Positions 37,432-47,761 of a stretch of DNA of 64,000 nt are shown here, piece after piece (the first letter of the stretch is position 1; each line of letters begins with the position of its first letter). The notes under the pieces are model-generated. The model saw only the letters and a list, made by a program, of their open reading frames with translations, did not search any database and had not been told where the DNA came from. Position numbers and translations under genes: made by a program. Source of the stretch: Acinetobacter sp. CFCC 10889 (GTDB lineage Bacteria; Pseudomonadota; Gammaproteobacteria; Pseudomonadales; Moraxellaceae); the NCBI RefSeq assembly GCF_003268395.1, contig NZ_LQXQ01000009.1:1-64000 (forward strand), in the 5' to 3' direction.

Positions 37432-37454
37432 ATTGTATTAAATGTTAATACAAT
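37432..37454. promoter_or_regulatory. Inverted repeat upstream of the TonB-dependent receptor gene
   Basis: ATTGTATTAA and TTAATACAAT are perfect 10-bp arms with a 3-base spacer. It abuts the Fur-box-like sequence and could be an operator or part of the promoter. Confidence 0.45.
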
Positions 37455-37473
37455 TAATAATGATTATTATTTA
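37455..37473. promoter_or_regulatory. Fur-box-like sequence
   Basis: TAATAATGATTATTATTTA-type sequence with repeated NATWAT hexamers, just upstream of a siderophore receptor start. Iron repression is the expected result for this family. Confidence 0.6.
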
Positions 37474-37485
37474 CTTGGTGTCTGT

Positions 37486-39666
37486 GTGTTTTACACAAAG
37501 AAAAAACTCCCTCTAATGATGCTCTCTACAGGGTTCCTTTTTGTTTCATCAACAACAAAAGCGAATTTAGAGATAAATCAAGACTTAACTTATGCAACTC
37601 TTCCAACGATTGTGATGCAGGCAATGGCAGAAGGTGATCCAGTTAAAACATATGTGGATTATAAACAAGCAACTGTGACTCGGAATGGTTTAGATAAAAA
37701 GGATATCCCTCAAACAATTGATACGATTGATGTATCAAAATATAAACTTTATGGTGCAAATGATTTAAGCGTCATGTTGCAAGGAACACCAGGTGTATCT
37801 ACATCTTATGACATGCGTGGTGATGGGATCATGCTTCGTGGGTTTAGTGCAGATTCTGGTGATATTTATCGAGATGGTATTCGTGAAAGTGGTCAAGTAA
37901 GACGTAGCACTGCTAATGTTGAACGCATTGAGATTTTAAAAGGTCCAGCCTCTGTATTATATGGACGTAGTGGTGGTGGTGGCGTTATCAATATGGTGAC
38001 TAAATTTGCAAACTTTGAATCCCCTAGTACGATTGGAGTATATGCAGGCTCTTATGAAAATGTAGGGGGAGCTGTTGATATTAATAAAGTTTTAAATGAT
38101 AACTGGGCTGTAAGATTGGTTGGTGAAAAATCTGATACAAATAGCTTCCGTGAAAGTATTGGTACAAAAGAAGAAATGATATCACCAAGTTTTACTTATC
38201 GTAGTGATGATGAAAAGTTATTATGGACAACAGAATTTACTTATGATGACTTAAACCGTATTCCAGACCGTGGTCCTTCTTATGATAATTTACCTGAAGG
38301 AACTTCGACTAAAATGGGTTTTGCACAGTCTGGAGATTTTGTTGAAGATATTTTAAAAACAGCAAGAACAGATGTTAAATATGAATTTGCACCAGATTGG
38401 AAGTTCCATTGGGCTTTAAGTCATCGTGAAGCAGAACAAAATTTTGACCATTTTTATGCTGGGTCAATGTGTAAGACGGATAAGACACCAACTGCGACAG
38501 ATAAAGGATGTTATAAGGGGTATATTAATCAAATTTATTATTGGCAACAAACCACAAATAAAACGACTTCAAATACGTGGGATATTACTGGTGAATTTAA
38601 CACGGGACCAATTAAACACAATATTTTAATGGGTACAGATTGGACGTATGAGCAACGTGAACCGTTACTATCAAATAAGAACCAAGACGGATCACTCATT
38701 TATGGTTTTGCAAACCCATTAACTGGTGATCGATTTAGTAATCGTGGCAATGGACATATTATTACTTCTCATAATTATAATGAGGGAACAAATTATGGGG
38801 TTTTTCTGCAAGATCTTATTAGTTTAAATGATCAAGTTAAAATCATGCTTGGCGGCAGATACGACTACTATGAAGCAAAAACAACAAACAAACTTGAAAG
38901 TTCATCTACTTATGGGCAAGCCAGAACTGTAGAGCATGAAACTTTTAGTCCAAATATTGGTTTTGTATGGCAACCTGTTACTGCACATAGCTTATATGCT
39001 TCATATAGTAAAAGTTTTGCTCCTTTCGGTGGAAGTATGGGGGTGAGTGCTGTATCTGCAACAGCAGACTTAGCTGCATTTGATTATGAACCACAATATA
39101 ATGATCAATACGAAGTTGGGATCAAAAGTGATTGGCTGAATAAACGACTGAATACACAGTTATCAGCTTTCCATATTAAAAAGCATAACATACGTGATCA
39201 TGAAGACCCTGATGATGACAACTCGCCTTATATTGTGGTTGGTGAACATGGGTCTAAAGGGGCAGAATTCAGTTTCATTGGAAGATTGATCAATAGTGTT
39301 TATATTCGTGGTGGTTATGGTTATACAGATGCCAAAATTAAAGAAGACAAAGTAGAGCCAGAACTTACTGGAAATGATTTACGCAATGTTTCTAAACATA
39401 CTGGAAATCTTTTTATTCGTTATTTACCAACCAAAAAAATCTATGGTGAAATTGGTGCAACTTATATGGGGTCCTATTATACTTCTGATGAAAACACGAC
39501 AAAAATGTCAGATTGGACTCGTGTAGATGCTGCATTAGGCTATAAAGACAAATCATGGGGAGCAACCGTTGCTGTCAATAATTTAACAGATAAAGAATAT
39601 TGGCGTTCAGCTTCGATGCCTGGCACACCAAGAAATTATTTATTTAAATTGAATTATTATTTTTAA
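37486..39666 (+). CDS. TonB-dependent siderophore receptor
   Basis: 726 residues. A signal-like N-terminus (LPLMMLSTGFLFVSSTTKA) precedes the plug domain, from about residue 65 to 170 (QTIDTIDVSKYKLYGANDLSVMLQGTPGV, MRGDGIMLRGF, NVERIEILKGPASVLYGR). The 22-strand barrel follows, with YASYSKSFAPFGGS, KSDWLNKRLNTQLSAF, ATVAVNNLTDKEYW and a terminal F. It belongs to the FhuA/FoxA/FiuA-like siderophore group. The siderophore cannot be read from sequence. The start is a GTG at 37486 with no good ribosome site, and no in-frame ATG lies upstream, so the true start is uncertain. A Fur box lies just before it. Confidence 0.88.
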   Translation: MFYTKKKLPLMMLSTGFLFVSSTTKANLEINQDLTYATLPTIVMQAMAEGDPVKTYVDYKQATVTRNGLDKKDIPQTIDTIDVSKYKLYGANDLSVMLQGTPGVSTSYDMRGDGIMLRGFSADSGDIYRDGIRESGQVRRSTANVERIEILKGPASVLYGRSGGGGVINMVTKFANFESPSTIGVYAGSYENVGGAVDINKVLNDNWAVRLVGEKSDTNSFRESIGTKEEMISPSFTYRSDDEKLLWTTEFTYDDLNRIPDRGPSYDNLPEGTSTKMGFAQSGDFVEDILKTARTDVKYEFAPDWKFHWALSHREAEQNFDHFYAGSMCKTDKTPTATDKGCYKGYINQIYYWQQTTNKTTSNTWDITGEFNTGPIKHNILMGTDWTYEQREPLLSNKNQDGSLIYGFANPLTGDRFSNRGNGHIITSHNYNEGTNYGVFLQDLISLNDQVKIMLGGRYDYYEAKTTNKLESSSTYGQARTVEHETFSPNIGFVWQPVTAHSLYASYSKSFAPFGGSMGVSAVSATADLAAFDYEPQYNDQYEVGIKSDWLNKRLNTQLSAFHIKKHNIRDHEDPDDDNSPYIVVGEHGSKGAEFSFIGRLINSVYIRGGYGYTDAKIKEDKVEPELTGNDLRNVSKHTGNLFIRYLPTKKIYGEIGATYMGSYYTSDENTTKMSDWTRVDAALGYKDKSWGATVAVNNLTDKEYWRSASMPGTPRNYLFKLNYYF

Positions 39667-39818
39667 GTGAAAGGGTAAATGGGTCTTTGATCATATTATT
39701 TTAAACTGACAATATTTTAAAGTATTGTCATGATGATAATAGGATTTCTATACTTTTATTGTTGAGGGCTTGAAATGACAGATTCTTTTTTAGAAAGAAT
39801 ATTTAGGTAAAGTATTTA

Positions 39819-39851
39819 AAAGTAAAAGCTGCTTTTGGCAGCTTTTACTTT
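39819..39851 (+). terminator. Strong hairpin terminator in the gap after the receptor gene
   Basis: A 14-bp perfect stem (AAAGTAAAAGCTGC with GCAGCTTTTACTTT) and a 5-base loop. It lies 150 bases after the receptor stop. The rest of the 433-bp gap (39667-40099) shows no gene. Confidence 0.7.
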
Positions 39852-40099
39852 ATAGGTATGATGGTAAAACAGTAATTTTATATAGATAAATAAACATTTT
39901 AGGCGAAAATAAGTATAGTAACCAATATCTTATTAGTATTTATAATAGAAGAAATGGTTGAATCAAAATATTTGTATAAAATAAAAATGTGATGAAGTTT
40001 GCATTTTTATGAAATTAAGTTAGTATTTCGCGCGGATGATATGCGATTAAATGATCAGCATATTCAGAATTAACACATGAACGTGGATAACAGATTCGC

Positions 40100-40864
40100 A
40101 TGAAAAAACTTCTTATTGCAGTATTGGCAACTTATAGTACTTATAGTTTTGCTGATTTAGGTCCTACTCGTACTGATACAGGAAAAGTTGAGGTGAAAGA
40201 AGGTAAGCCTTATCGTTTTGAGGGGGATTTAAGCTATTTATTGAATAGTACCAAATCAGATGGTGAAAGTAATAGCAAAGAGAATCTGGCTGCGAATTTA
40301 TTATTTCAACGTCAAGTGGGTGTATGGGGACAAGAACTTCGTGCTGAAGCAGTGAGTGCCAATGATGATGGCGATTCTGGAAGTAATGTAGAGCGTTATA
40401 TGCTGGCTGGAAAAGTATTGCACCGTAGTACAGATACGATTTACCAATTTGCAAAACTACAAGGTGACAAAGATTTGTCGAGTAATTTCGATTACCAAGT
40501 CAGCTTAACGGGTGGAATCGGCATGGATCTTCTCAAAGATGACCAGCAAACATTAACAGCTGAAGCAGGCGTAGGTTATCGTTATAGTAAAGAACGCTCT
40601 GCACCTTATGATGATTTTAATGAAGTGATCGGTACAGTTGCTGCCTATTATGAATATAAATTCAATGATAAAGTGAAATTTAATCAGGATTTAAGCTATG
40701 AGTTTGGTGATAAATCACAGATTTTACGTTCTCGAAGCAGTGTAGGGGCAAACTTAACTGATACGGTTTCAGGTTTGGTGAGCTATCAAATTAAAGATAC
40801 ACAAGCAGATATTGGAAATGCGAGAGATTCATTATTATCTGTGGGTTTGAAGTATATCTATTAA
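40100..40864 (+). CDS. DUF481 outer-membrane beta-barrel protein (YdiY-like)
   Basis: 254 residues. The signal peptide MKKLLIAVLATYSTYSFA is followed by a beta-rich protein with alternating polar/aromatic strands (YRFEGDLSYLLNSTKSDGESNSKENLAANLLFQRQ, GIGMDLLKDDQQTLTAEAGVGYRYSKE) and a final ...LLSVGLKYIY. This is the DUF481 pattern, whose E. coli member YdiY is called salt-induced outer-membrane protein. The physiological role is unknown. Monocistronic. Confidence 0.75.
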   Translation: MKKLLIAVLATYSTYSFADLGPTRTDTGKVEVKEGKPYRFEGDLSYLLNSTKSDGESNSKENLAANLLFQRQVGVWGQELRAEAVSANDDGDSGSNVERYMLAGKVLHRSTDTIYQFAKLQGDKDLSSNFDYQVSLTGGIGMDLLKDDQQTLTAEAGVGYRYSKERSAPYDDFNEVIGTVAAYYEYKFNDKVKFNQDLSYEFGDKSQILRSRSSVGANLTDTVSGLVSYQIKDTQADIGNARDSLLSVGLKYIY

Positions 40865-40983
40865 AATCATTATGTTAATTAGAGATTTGTCAATGTTAAA
40901 ATAATGATAAATTGGCAAAAAATAGAGCAAATACTTTTTTTTATGTTTTGTAGCTTAGCAACGAGCATAAGATGAGTTGATTG

Positions 40984-41006
40984 AACGACATGGAAGTCGT
41001 TTTTAT
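40984..41006 (+). terminator. Hairpin terminator downstream of the DUF481 gene
   Basis: AACGAC and GTCGTT form a 6-bp stem around 6 bases, followed by TTTTATTTG. It lies in the 367-bp gap 40865-41231, which holds no gene. Confidence 0.55.
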
Positions 41007-41231
41007 TTGATTTAAAGATCACAATTAAAAATTTGAAAAACATGAACCCGATAGACTAATTTTTTATTTAAAAATGAGAAATCGTGATCTTGATTAAAAA
41101 TACAACAATGATAAATTCAGTAAGGGACTGAATAATTTTTCTTTTTGTTCAAAAAAAGGAACATTAGTTCCTATTTTCAATGATTTAAAAAATTAAGACC
41201 AATAACGCTAAAACTGCAAAGGATTTGCAAT

Positions 41232-42815
41232 ATGATTCAAAATGACATTCAACGTGCCCGCCGTATGCATATTGCGGATATTCCAACACGTAGTGCACAA
41301 CGCTTTGGCAATAAAATCGCCCTTGTTGATCAAGCACAACAGATAAGTTTTAAAGAATTTCATCAGCGTGTCGAACAGATTGCAATGCATTTGCATCAGC
41401 AAGGTTTAGACAAAGGCGATAAAGTGATGATTTTTTCGCATAATTGTTGGCAATTTCCTGCAATATTATATGCGACAGCCAAACTCGGTGTGATCAGTGT
41501 GCCGATTAACTTTATGTTGAATGCAGCAGAAGTGAATTATTTATTGCAACATGCACAACCGAAAATGCTGGTAGTTGAAGATGATTTATGTACTGTGATG
41601 GAGCAGGCTTTAGCTAAAATTGATTTTACGCCACCACAGCAAGTGGTGATTGATTTGAATCAATCGAATGTTGCAGCACAATGGCAAAATTTTGATACGC
41701 TTTTACAGCATACAGAGATTGCGTTGCCTGAGGTGGAACTACATGCACATGAGCCGATTCGTATGATGTATACCAGTGGTACAGAGTCGCTGCCGAAAGG
41801 TGTGTTATTAAATAGTGAAGCTTTAATGGCGCAATATACCAGTTGTATGGTAGAAGGGCAGATGAGCTCAAATGATCGAGAAATTCATGCCTTTCCGATG
41901 TATCACTGTGCACAATTAGATGCTTTTTTAAATGTCGATTTGATTTTGGGAACAACCAGTTATATTTTCAGACGTTTTGATCCAGAAGCGGTATTGGATA
42001 CCATTGCTAAAGAAAAAATTACCAAATTATTTTGTCCACCTACAGCTTGGATCGCTTTGCTCAACTCTGAAAAATTTAATCCAGCAGAATTGGGTTCATT
42101 GAGCAAAGCATATTATGGTGCATCTGCCATGCCTAAAGCCGTGATTGAGGAATTACTGCAAAAATTACCTCATATTCGATTTTGGCAATTTTATGGGCAA
42201 ACTGAAATGGCACCTGTAGCGACTGTTCTACATCCTGAAGATCATTTTGAATATGCCAATTCAGTGGGTAGACCTGCATTTAATGTGGAAACTCAAATTA
42301 TGGCGGAAGATGGTCAAATCTTGCCACAAGGTGAGGTGGGTGAAATCGTGCATCGCAGTGTGCATTTGACACAAGGCTATGATCAGAATGATGAAAAGAA
42401 TGCCGAAAGTTTTAAATATGGTTGGTTCCATAGTGGCGATCTTGGTTATTTTAATGAGCACGGTTATCTTTTTGTGGTTGATCGTATTAAAGATATGGTT
42501 AAATCAGGCGGTGAAAATGTCTCAACACGTGAAGTAGAAGAAGTTATTTATCGTATGGATGCGGTAAAAGAAGTTGCTGTGTTTGGTACGCCACATCCAC
42601 GTTGGATCGAAGCCGTTACAGCTGTTGTGATTTTACATCCTGAGCAGCCTTTGGATGAAAAAGCAATTATTGAATTTTGTGCGCAGCATTTATCTGCCTA
42701 TAAAATGCCGAAAATGGTGCATTTTGCAGAAACTTTACCGAAAAATGCCAGTGGGAAAATTTTAAAACGAGAATTAAAACAGCACTATCAACAAAATGAA
42801 GCCAAAGTAAGTTAA
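41232..42815 (+). CDS. AMP-forming acyl-CoA synthetase
   Basis: 527 residues, a normal length for class I adenylate-forming enzymes. Motifs in order: P-loop MYTSGTESLPKGV (usual TSGTTGxPKG), FPMYHCAQ, A5 YGQTEMAP, A7 WFHSGDLGY, A8 hinge VDRIKDMVKSGGENVS and catalytic lysine in PKNASGKILKRE. The reaction is carboxylate plus ATP plus CoA to acyl-CoA. The E-S for T-G change in the P-loop is mild. The substrate class (medium-chain or aromatic acid) is not determinable. Monocistronic, unlike the degenerate paralogue at 16298. Confidence 0.88.
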   Translation: MIQNDIQRARRMHIADIPTRSAQRFGNKIALVDQAQQISFKEFHQRVEQIAMHLHQQGLDKGDKVMIFSHNCWQFPAILYATAKLGVISVPINFMLNAAEVNYLLQHAQPKMLVVEDDLCTVMEQALAKIDFTPPQQVVIDLNQSNVAAQWQNFDTLLQHTEIALPEVELHAHEPIRMMYTSGTESLPKGVLLNSEALMAQYTSCMVEGQMSSNDREIHAFPMYHCAQLDAFLNVDLILGTTSYIFRRFDPEAVLDTIAKEKITKLFCPPTAWIALLNSEKFNPAELGSLSKAYYGASAMPKAVIEELLQKLPHIRFWQFYGQTEMAPVATVLHPEDHFEYANSVGRPAFNVETQIMAEDGQILPQGEVGEIVHRSVHLTQGYDQNDEKNAESFKYGWFHSGDLGYFNEHGYLFVVDRIKDMVKSGGENVSTREVEEVIYRMDAVKEVAVFGTPHPRWIEAVTAVVILHPEQPLDEKAIIEFCAQHLSAYKMPKMVHFAETLPKNASGKILKRELKQHYQQNEAKVS

Positions 42816-42837
42816 AAGCATGTGTTAAATGAAAATC

Positions 42838-42870
42838 ATCAACAGACCTATCCGCTATAGGTCTGTTGAT
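42838..42870. terminator. Bidirectional terminator between acyl-CoA synthetase and mutS genes
   Basis: A 14-bp perfect stem (ATCAACAGACCTAT with ATAGGTCTGTTGAT) and a 5-base loop between convergent genes. Confidence 0.75.
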
Positions 42871-42885
42871 TTAAATTAAAATCCA

Positions 42886-45521
42886 TTAACTTTTTAATAA
42901 ATCCTTAAGTTGATATAACTGCGCTAGTGCTTCACGTGGTGTTAAATTATCGACATCTAATACCGATAAGGCATCTAAGGCAGGTGAAGATTTTTCAACT
43001 TCTATCACAGTTTCAATCACTTCAGATGCATTTTCAATTTCGGTAAATAAATCATTTGCACAGTGTGATTAAGTTGTTGCTGCTGCTGTTTTTCCAAAAT
43101 TTTCAAACGTTTTTGTGCATCTTTAATGACACTTTCAGGAATACCTGCAAGCTTGGCAACTTGTAAACCATGGCTTTGGCTGGCAGGACCTTTTTGTACT
43201 TTGTGCAATAAAATCAAATTGCCATTGAGTTCTTTAGCCGTCACATGATAATTATCAATGGCATTTTCTTTGGCAAGTTCAGTCAGCTCAAAATAATGTG
43301 TGGCAAATAAACATAAACATTTGATCCGTTTAGTTAAATCAAGCACACATGCCCAAGCTAAAGATAAACCATCGTAAGTGCTTGTACCACGACCAACTTC
43401 ATCCATCAGCACCAAAGATTGATTAGTGGCATGGTGCAAAATTTGCGAAGTTTCGGTCATTTCTACCATAAAGGTTGATTTACCAGAAGATAAATCATCG
43501 GCTGAACCAATACGTGTGAAAATACGATCAATTGGTCCAAGCTGTGCTGATTTTGCAGGGACGAAACTGCCACAATAGGCAAGCAAACTGATCAAAGCGG
43601 TTTGGCGCATAAAGGTGGATTTACCGCCCATGTTTGGACCTGTGATAATCGCCATACGATGATTAAAATCAAGCTGGGTATCATTTGGGGTAAATGGTGT
43701 TTTACTTAAAGATTCCACCACAGGATGACGACCTGCAATGATATTTACCCCAACTTCAGGCAAATATTCAGGGCGATTCCAATTGTTTAATCGTGCTTGA
43801 TGGGCAAAATTTGCCAATAAATCAATCTGTGCAATCGCACTGCTCATCATTTGTAAATTGCCAATATCTGCGCGTAATTCTTCAAGCAGCATCTCAAACA
43901 GCATTTTCTCACGGGCTAAGGCACGAGACTCACTGGATAAGACTTTGTCTTCAAAAGATTTGAGCTCAGGTGTGATATAGCGTTCTGCATTTTTTAAAGT
44001 TTGACGGCGAATATAATGTTCAGGCGCTTGCTCAGCTTGGGCACGAGTCAGTTCAATATAATAGCCACTGACACGGTTATAGCCGATTTTTAAGGTATTA
44101 ATGCCTGTATTTTCACGTTCTTGGATTTCTAAATCAATGAGAAATTGACCCGCATGGTCTCGAATTTTGCGTAGCTCATCTAGTTCGCTATCAAAACCTT
44201 CTGCAATGACATTACCATCACGTAATAAAACAGGTGGATTTTCTACAATGGCAGCCATTAAACGAGCATGTAAGCCATTAAAATCACCAAGTTCTAGGTT
44301 TAATTCGTTGAGTAAAATACTGGCATTTTGCTGGGTTAAAATTGGTTGCAATGCATGTCTAAGGAATGGAATTTGTGCACATGCTTGACGCAATTGCACC
44401 AAATCACGTGGTCGAGCACTGCCTAGCGCAACACGACTTAGCACACGTTCAATGTCACTGATTTCTTTTAAGACCAAGCGAATAGGTGACTCATGATAAC
44501 CTTTGAGTAAAATTTCAATTGCATCTAAACGTGCATCCAAAATTGCGCTATCACGCAGCGGTTGCATCAAGGTACGACTGAGTAAACGCCCACCCATCGC
44601 TGTTTCAGTATCATTAATCAGTGAAAACAAGGATGTACCATGCTCAAACAAGGGTTCAATAATTTCTAAATTACGCCGTGTCACAGGATCAAGTGCGATA
44701 AAATCACTGCTTTGCTCAAGTTTGATCGAACGAATATGTGGTAAAGCCGTTTTTTGGGTTTCTTTGGCATAGTGAATCAAGGATGCCGCCGCTGCTTTGG
44801 CTAAAGGTAAATGGTCAATACCAAAGCCTGATAACGTTGAAACTGCAAATTGATCACATAAGGTTTTTTGTGCATTGTTGATATTAAAATCAACATTTGG
44901 GCGTTTGGTAATTGGACAATCTATGAGCTTTTTAATTGATTCAATAATATGAGTATCAACCAAATCCTCATCAATCAAAATTTCACTTGGCATCAAACGA
45001 GCCAATTCTAGAGGTAAATTTTCAGGCTTATATTCTTGTTGTTGAACTTTGAAAATACCTGCACTTAAGTCGAGTAGTGCAATCCCCATTTGGTTTTGTT
45101 GGATACACAGTGCAAGTAGATTTGAGCTTTGATGTGCAGTTAATAGTGCATCGTCAGTCAGTGTACCTGGTGTGATGATACGGACAACCGCACGTTCTAC
45201 AGGACCTTTACCTGTGACCTCCCCAACTTGTTCACAGATCACCACGGTTTCGCCTTTTTTGACTAAACGTGCGAGATAACCTTCGGCAGCATGATAGGGC
45301 ACACCTGCCATGGGAATCGGTTCACCATTGGCTTTACCACGATGGGTCAGTGTGATGCCAAGCAGTTTGGTGGCTTTTTTTGCATCTTCAAAAAATAGTT
45401 CGTAGAAATCACCCATTCGATAGAACATCAGTGAATGGGGATGTTGTCTTTTAACGGTGAGATACTGCTGCATCATAGGTGTGAGAGTAGATAGGTCAGC
45501 CGTTAGTTCTACGCTATTCAT
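42886..45521 (-). CDS. mutS: DNA mismatch repair protein MutS, one frameshift near the C-terminus
   Basis: About 878 residues when repaired, from the ATG at 45521 ([20 protein letters not shown]). The mismatch-recognition motif is [11 protein letters not shown]. The ATPase has Walker [23 protein letters not shown] and [11 protein letters not shown]. All ATPase parts are in one frame. One A (T on the plus strand) is missing at 43055-43057, so the frame leaves after LNHTVQ. Expected is [17 protein letters not shown]..., ending [19 protein letters not shown]. The shifted version ends at 43017 and loses the C-terminal tetramer/MutL-linked tail of about 55 residues, replacing it with a dozen unrelated ones. 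It would be a partial loss of function if real. Confidence 0.93.
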
Positions 45522-46002
45522 GTTTATTAAAAACCTTAAAATTGAATAATAAATATGTTTAATATGCAAGTTTGGCTGTTAAACCATTTCAAACATTGTA
45601 TGTTGATTTAAATACAGGCATAGCCTACATTTTGCACTTCACCTTGAATGGAAATGAGGGAAAGAGCCACCTGATTTATTTCGTGGTTCATCTTAACAAA
45701 TTCAGGTCGAATCACAAAAATGATTTCTCATATACTTGTGGAAATAAGCACCGAAAAGGAAATGCATTATCTTTTGATGGTTATATGGATTTGCTCGCCA
45801 TAAGGAATCAATAAAAATATTATGAGGTTAAGAACAAAATTATGAAAAATCATTTTAATTTTCAGATAGAAATGTGTGAAAAATATGCTTCAAAATTTGA
45901 ACCTATTGAGTTTCATAGAATGATCGGAATCTAAAATTTTTCTATATATGCTATAATTTATTTTTATATTTTGTTTATTTTCATCCTTTGGATGCTACTC
46001 CT
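45522..46002. other. Intergenic region between mutS and the MetF-like gene
   Basis: 481 bases. I see no convincing gene. An 80-codon frame (45572-45814) has a TTG start and no ribosome site or family resemblance. The two divergent promoters must lie here. Confidence 0.5.
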
Positions 46003-47403
46003 ATGTCCCATTTGTCACAATATCTGGCACAAAATCAATTTTGTGTACTGATTGAATATTTGACATCGAGTCAGAAAATATTTTCAGTGCCAAACCAACT
46101 GGCAGGTTTTCCTGTCTGTATGACCTTGGCAGATCGCGTGCATTCAGATACAGATTTATCACCTTTAGATGCTGCCGCACTTTATCCAAAAGATATTGAA
46201 AAAGTTCTGCATTTTGCAGGAAAAGGGCGGGATATTGCAGATTTTGAACGTTTTTTATTAGATGCGAAAAATAGCAAGCAGCATAACTTATTGTTGCTTA
46301 CAGGGGATAAATTAAAAAATCATCATTTTGGTGATGATCAACAGCCAAGAACACGTTATTTAGAATCTGTTAATGCGGTAATAGCAGCCAAGCAACATGG
46401 CAATTTTTATATTGGCGTGGCATTTAATCCTTTTAAATATGTTGAAGCGGAGCAGGATGCACAATATTTTAAATTGTGTAAAAAGTTAAAGGCAGGTGCA
46501 GATTTTATTATTACGCAATTAGGTTATGACATTGTCGCTTTACAACAAGTAAAAAACTTTTTAACTGAGCAAGCTGCAACACAAAAAATTTTAGCCTGCG
46601 TGATGCCTTTAACTTTGGCACGTGCCAATTTTATGCTGAAACATCAAGTGGCAGGTATTGTCATCACACCGCACATGTTACAAGTATTGCAAGACGAAAA
46701 AGCTGCTGGCTTAACTGAGCAAGTATATGCTCGTTGTGCTTTGCAAATTTTGCTTTGTAAGCATTTGGGTTTTGCAGGTGTACATTTATCTGCATGCCAT
46801 CAAACAGAAGAACAAACACGTTTGCAACATTATATTGAAGAATATAAAGCGCTTGATTTTGCTGCATGTTTATCACTGTGGAATCATCTGTGGCAGGTAC
46901 AAACAGGACAAGAGTTTTATCCAAAATTAGTACAGTATTCACGTCCTGTGAGTTCAAAGCAGATTTTAAAATATCAACATTTATCTTTTATGCATGATGC
47001 TTTTTTTGCATCGAAAATGGCAAAAAGTTTTGGGCATTTTATTTTTAAATCCAGTTTTTGGGATAAAACAACAACATCCCAAGCCTTATTAAAAAGTGAA
47101 TTTGTGAGTAAGCATCGTATTGTGGGATGTGAAAGTTGCGGGCAATGCCGTCTGGGGAAAACCTTGTATATTTGCCCTGAAACTTGCCCCAAAGGTTTGG
47201 CAAATGGACCCTGTGGTGGTACGACTTTAGATCGTTGTGAGTTTGGCGATCGTGAATGTATTCATTCAGTGAAAGCACGTTTAGCTAAAGCAGTTCAACA
47301 AACTGAAATATTAAAAACAGAGTTGATTCCAACAGTACCTTTTGAAATACGGGGCAGTAGTTCATGGAAAAATTGGTTTAGAGATGAGGCAGATTGGGGG
47401 TAA
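46003..47403 (+). CDS. Methylenetetrahydrofolate reductase-like protein with Cys-rich MTHFR_C domain
   Basis: 466 residues from the ATG at 46003. The N-terminal 290 residues form a MetF-like TIM barrel (CVLIEYLTSSQ, LADRVHSDTDLSP, NLLLLTGD, GADFIITQLGYD, IVITPHML). The C-terminal domain is cysteine-rich: VGCESCGQCRLGKTLYICPETCPKGLANGPCGGTTLDRCEFGDREC, the MTHFR_C zinc or cluster signature. Such fusions serve one-carbon metabolism, sometimes with demethylation of aromatic methoxyl groups. Monocistronic here. The specific role is not clear. Confidence 0.8.
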   Translation: MSHLSQYLAQNQFCVLIEYLTSSQKIFSVPNQLAGFPVCMTLADRVHSDTDLSPLDAAALYPKDIEKVLHFAGKGRDIADFERFLLDAKNSKQHNLLLLTGDKLKNHHFGDDQQPRTRYLESVNAVIAAKQHGNFYIGVAFNPFKYVEAEQDAQYFKLCKKLKAGADFIITQLGYDIVALQQVKNFLTEQAATQKILACVMPLTLARANFMLKHQVAGIVITPHMLQVLQDEKAAGLTEQVYARCALQILLCKHLGFAGVHLSACHQTEEQTRLQHYIEEYKALDFAACLSLWNHLWQVQTGQEFYPKLVQYSRPVSSKQILKYQHLSFMHDAFFASKMAKSFGHFIFKSSFWDKTTTSQALLKSEFVSKHRIVGCESCGQCRLGKTLYICPETCPKGLANGPCGGTTLDRCEFGDRECIHSVKARLAKAVQQTEILKTELIPTVPFEIRGSSSWKNWFRDEADWG

Positions 47404-47761
47404 GTAAATATTTGAATTGTGCTATTTTAATAATTGAAATATAACATAAAAATATAAAAACAACGTGTGTTAAAAAATAATCAGAAAGACTTAAAAATGA
47501 TGCAAGGTATAAAGATATACCTAAAAAGTTATGGAAAATTACATTTAAAAGTGTAAATAATATTCAGTAATGGATCAAGTTATTCACAATGAAAGTTAAA
47601 TTTTACATTATTTAAAAATCATTTATTTCATTGTTATTAATTGAAATAATTGGGATTTTAAAATAGAAATTTTGTTTCGAATATTAGCTTTTACATTGTG
47701 TTTTGCTTAAGGATAACGCAAAACGATGAATGGAAGTAATCGTTTCATAGGATGAAACTAG
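47404..47761. other. AT-rich intergenic region upstream of the MFS gene
   Basis: 358 bases and no gene. A short inverted repeat TTATTTCA / TGAAATAA (47623-47630 and 47642-47649, 11-base spacer) lies about 115 bases before the MFS start and could be a site for the AraC-family regulator downstream. Confidence 0.4.

Noticed and set aside
45572..45814. 80-codon plus-strand frame between mutS and the MetF-like gene
   Set aside because: TTG start, no ribosome site and no recognisable family; most likely random in AT-rich DNA.
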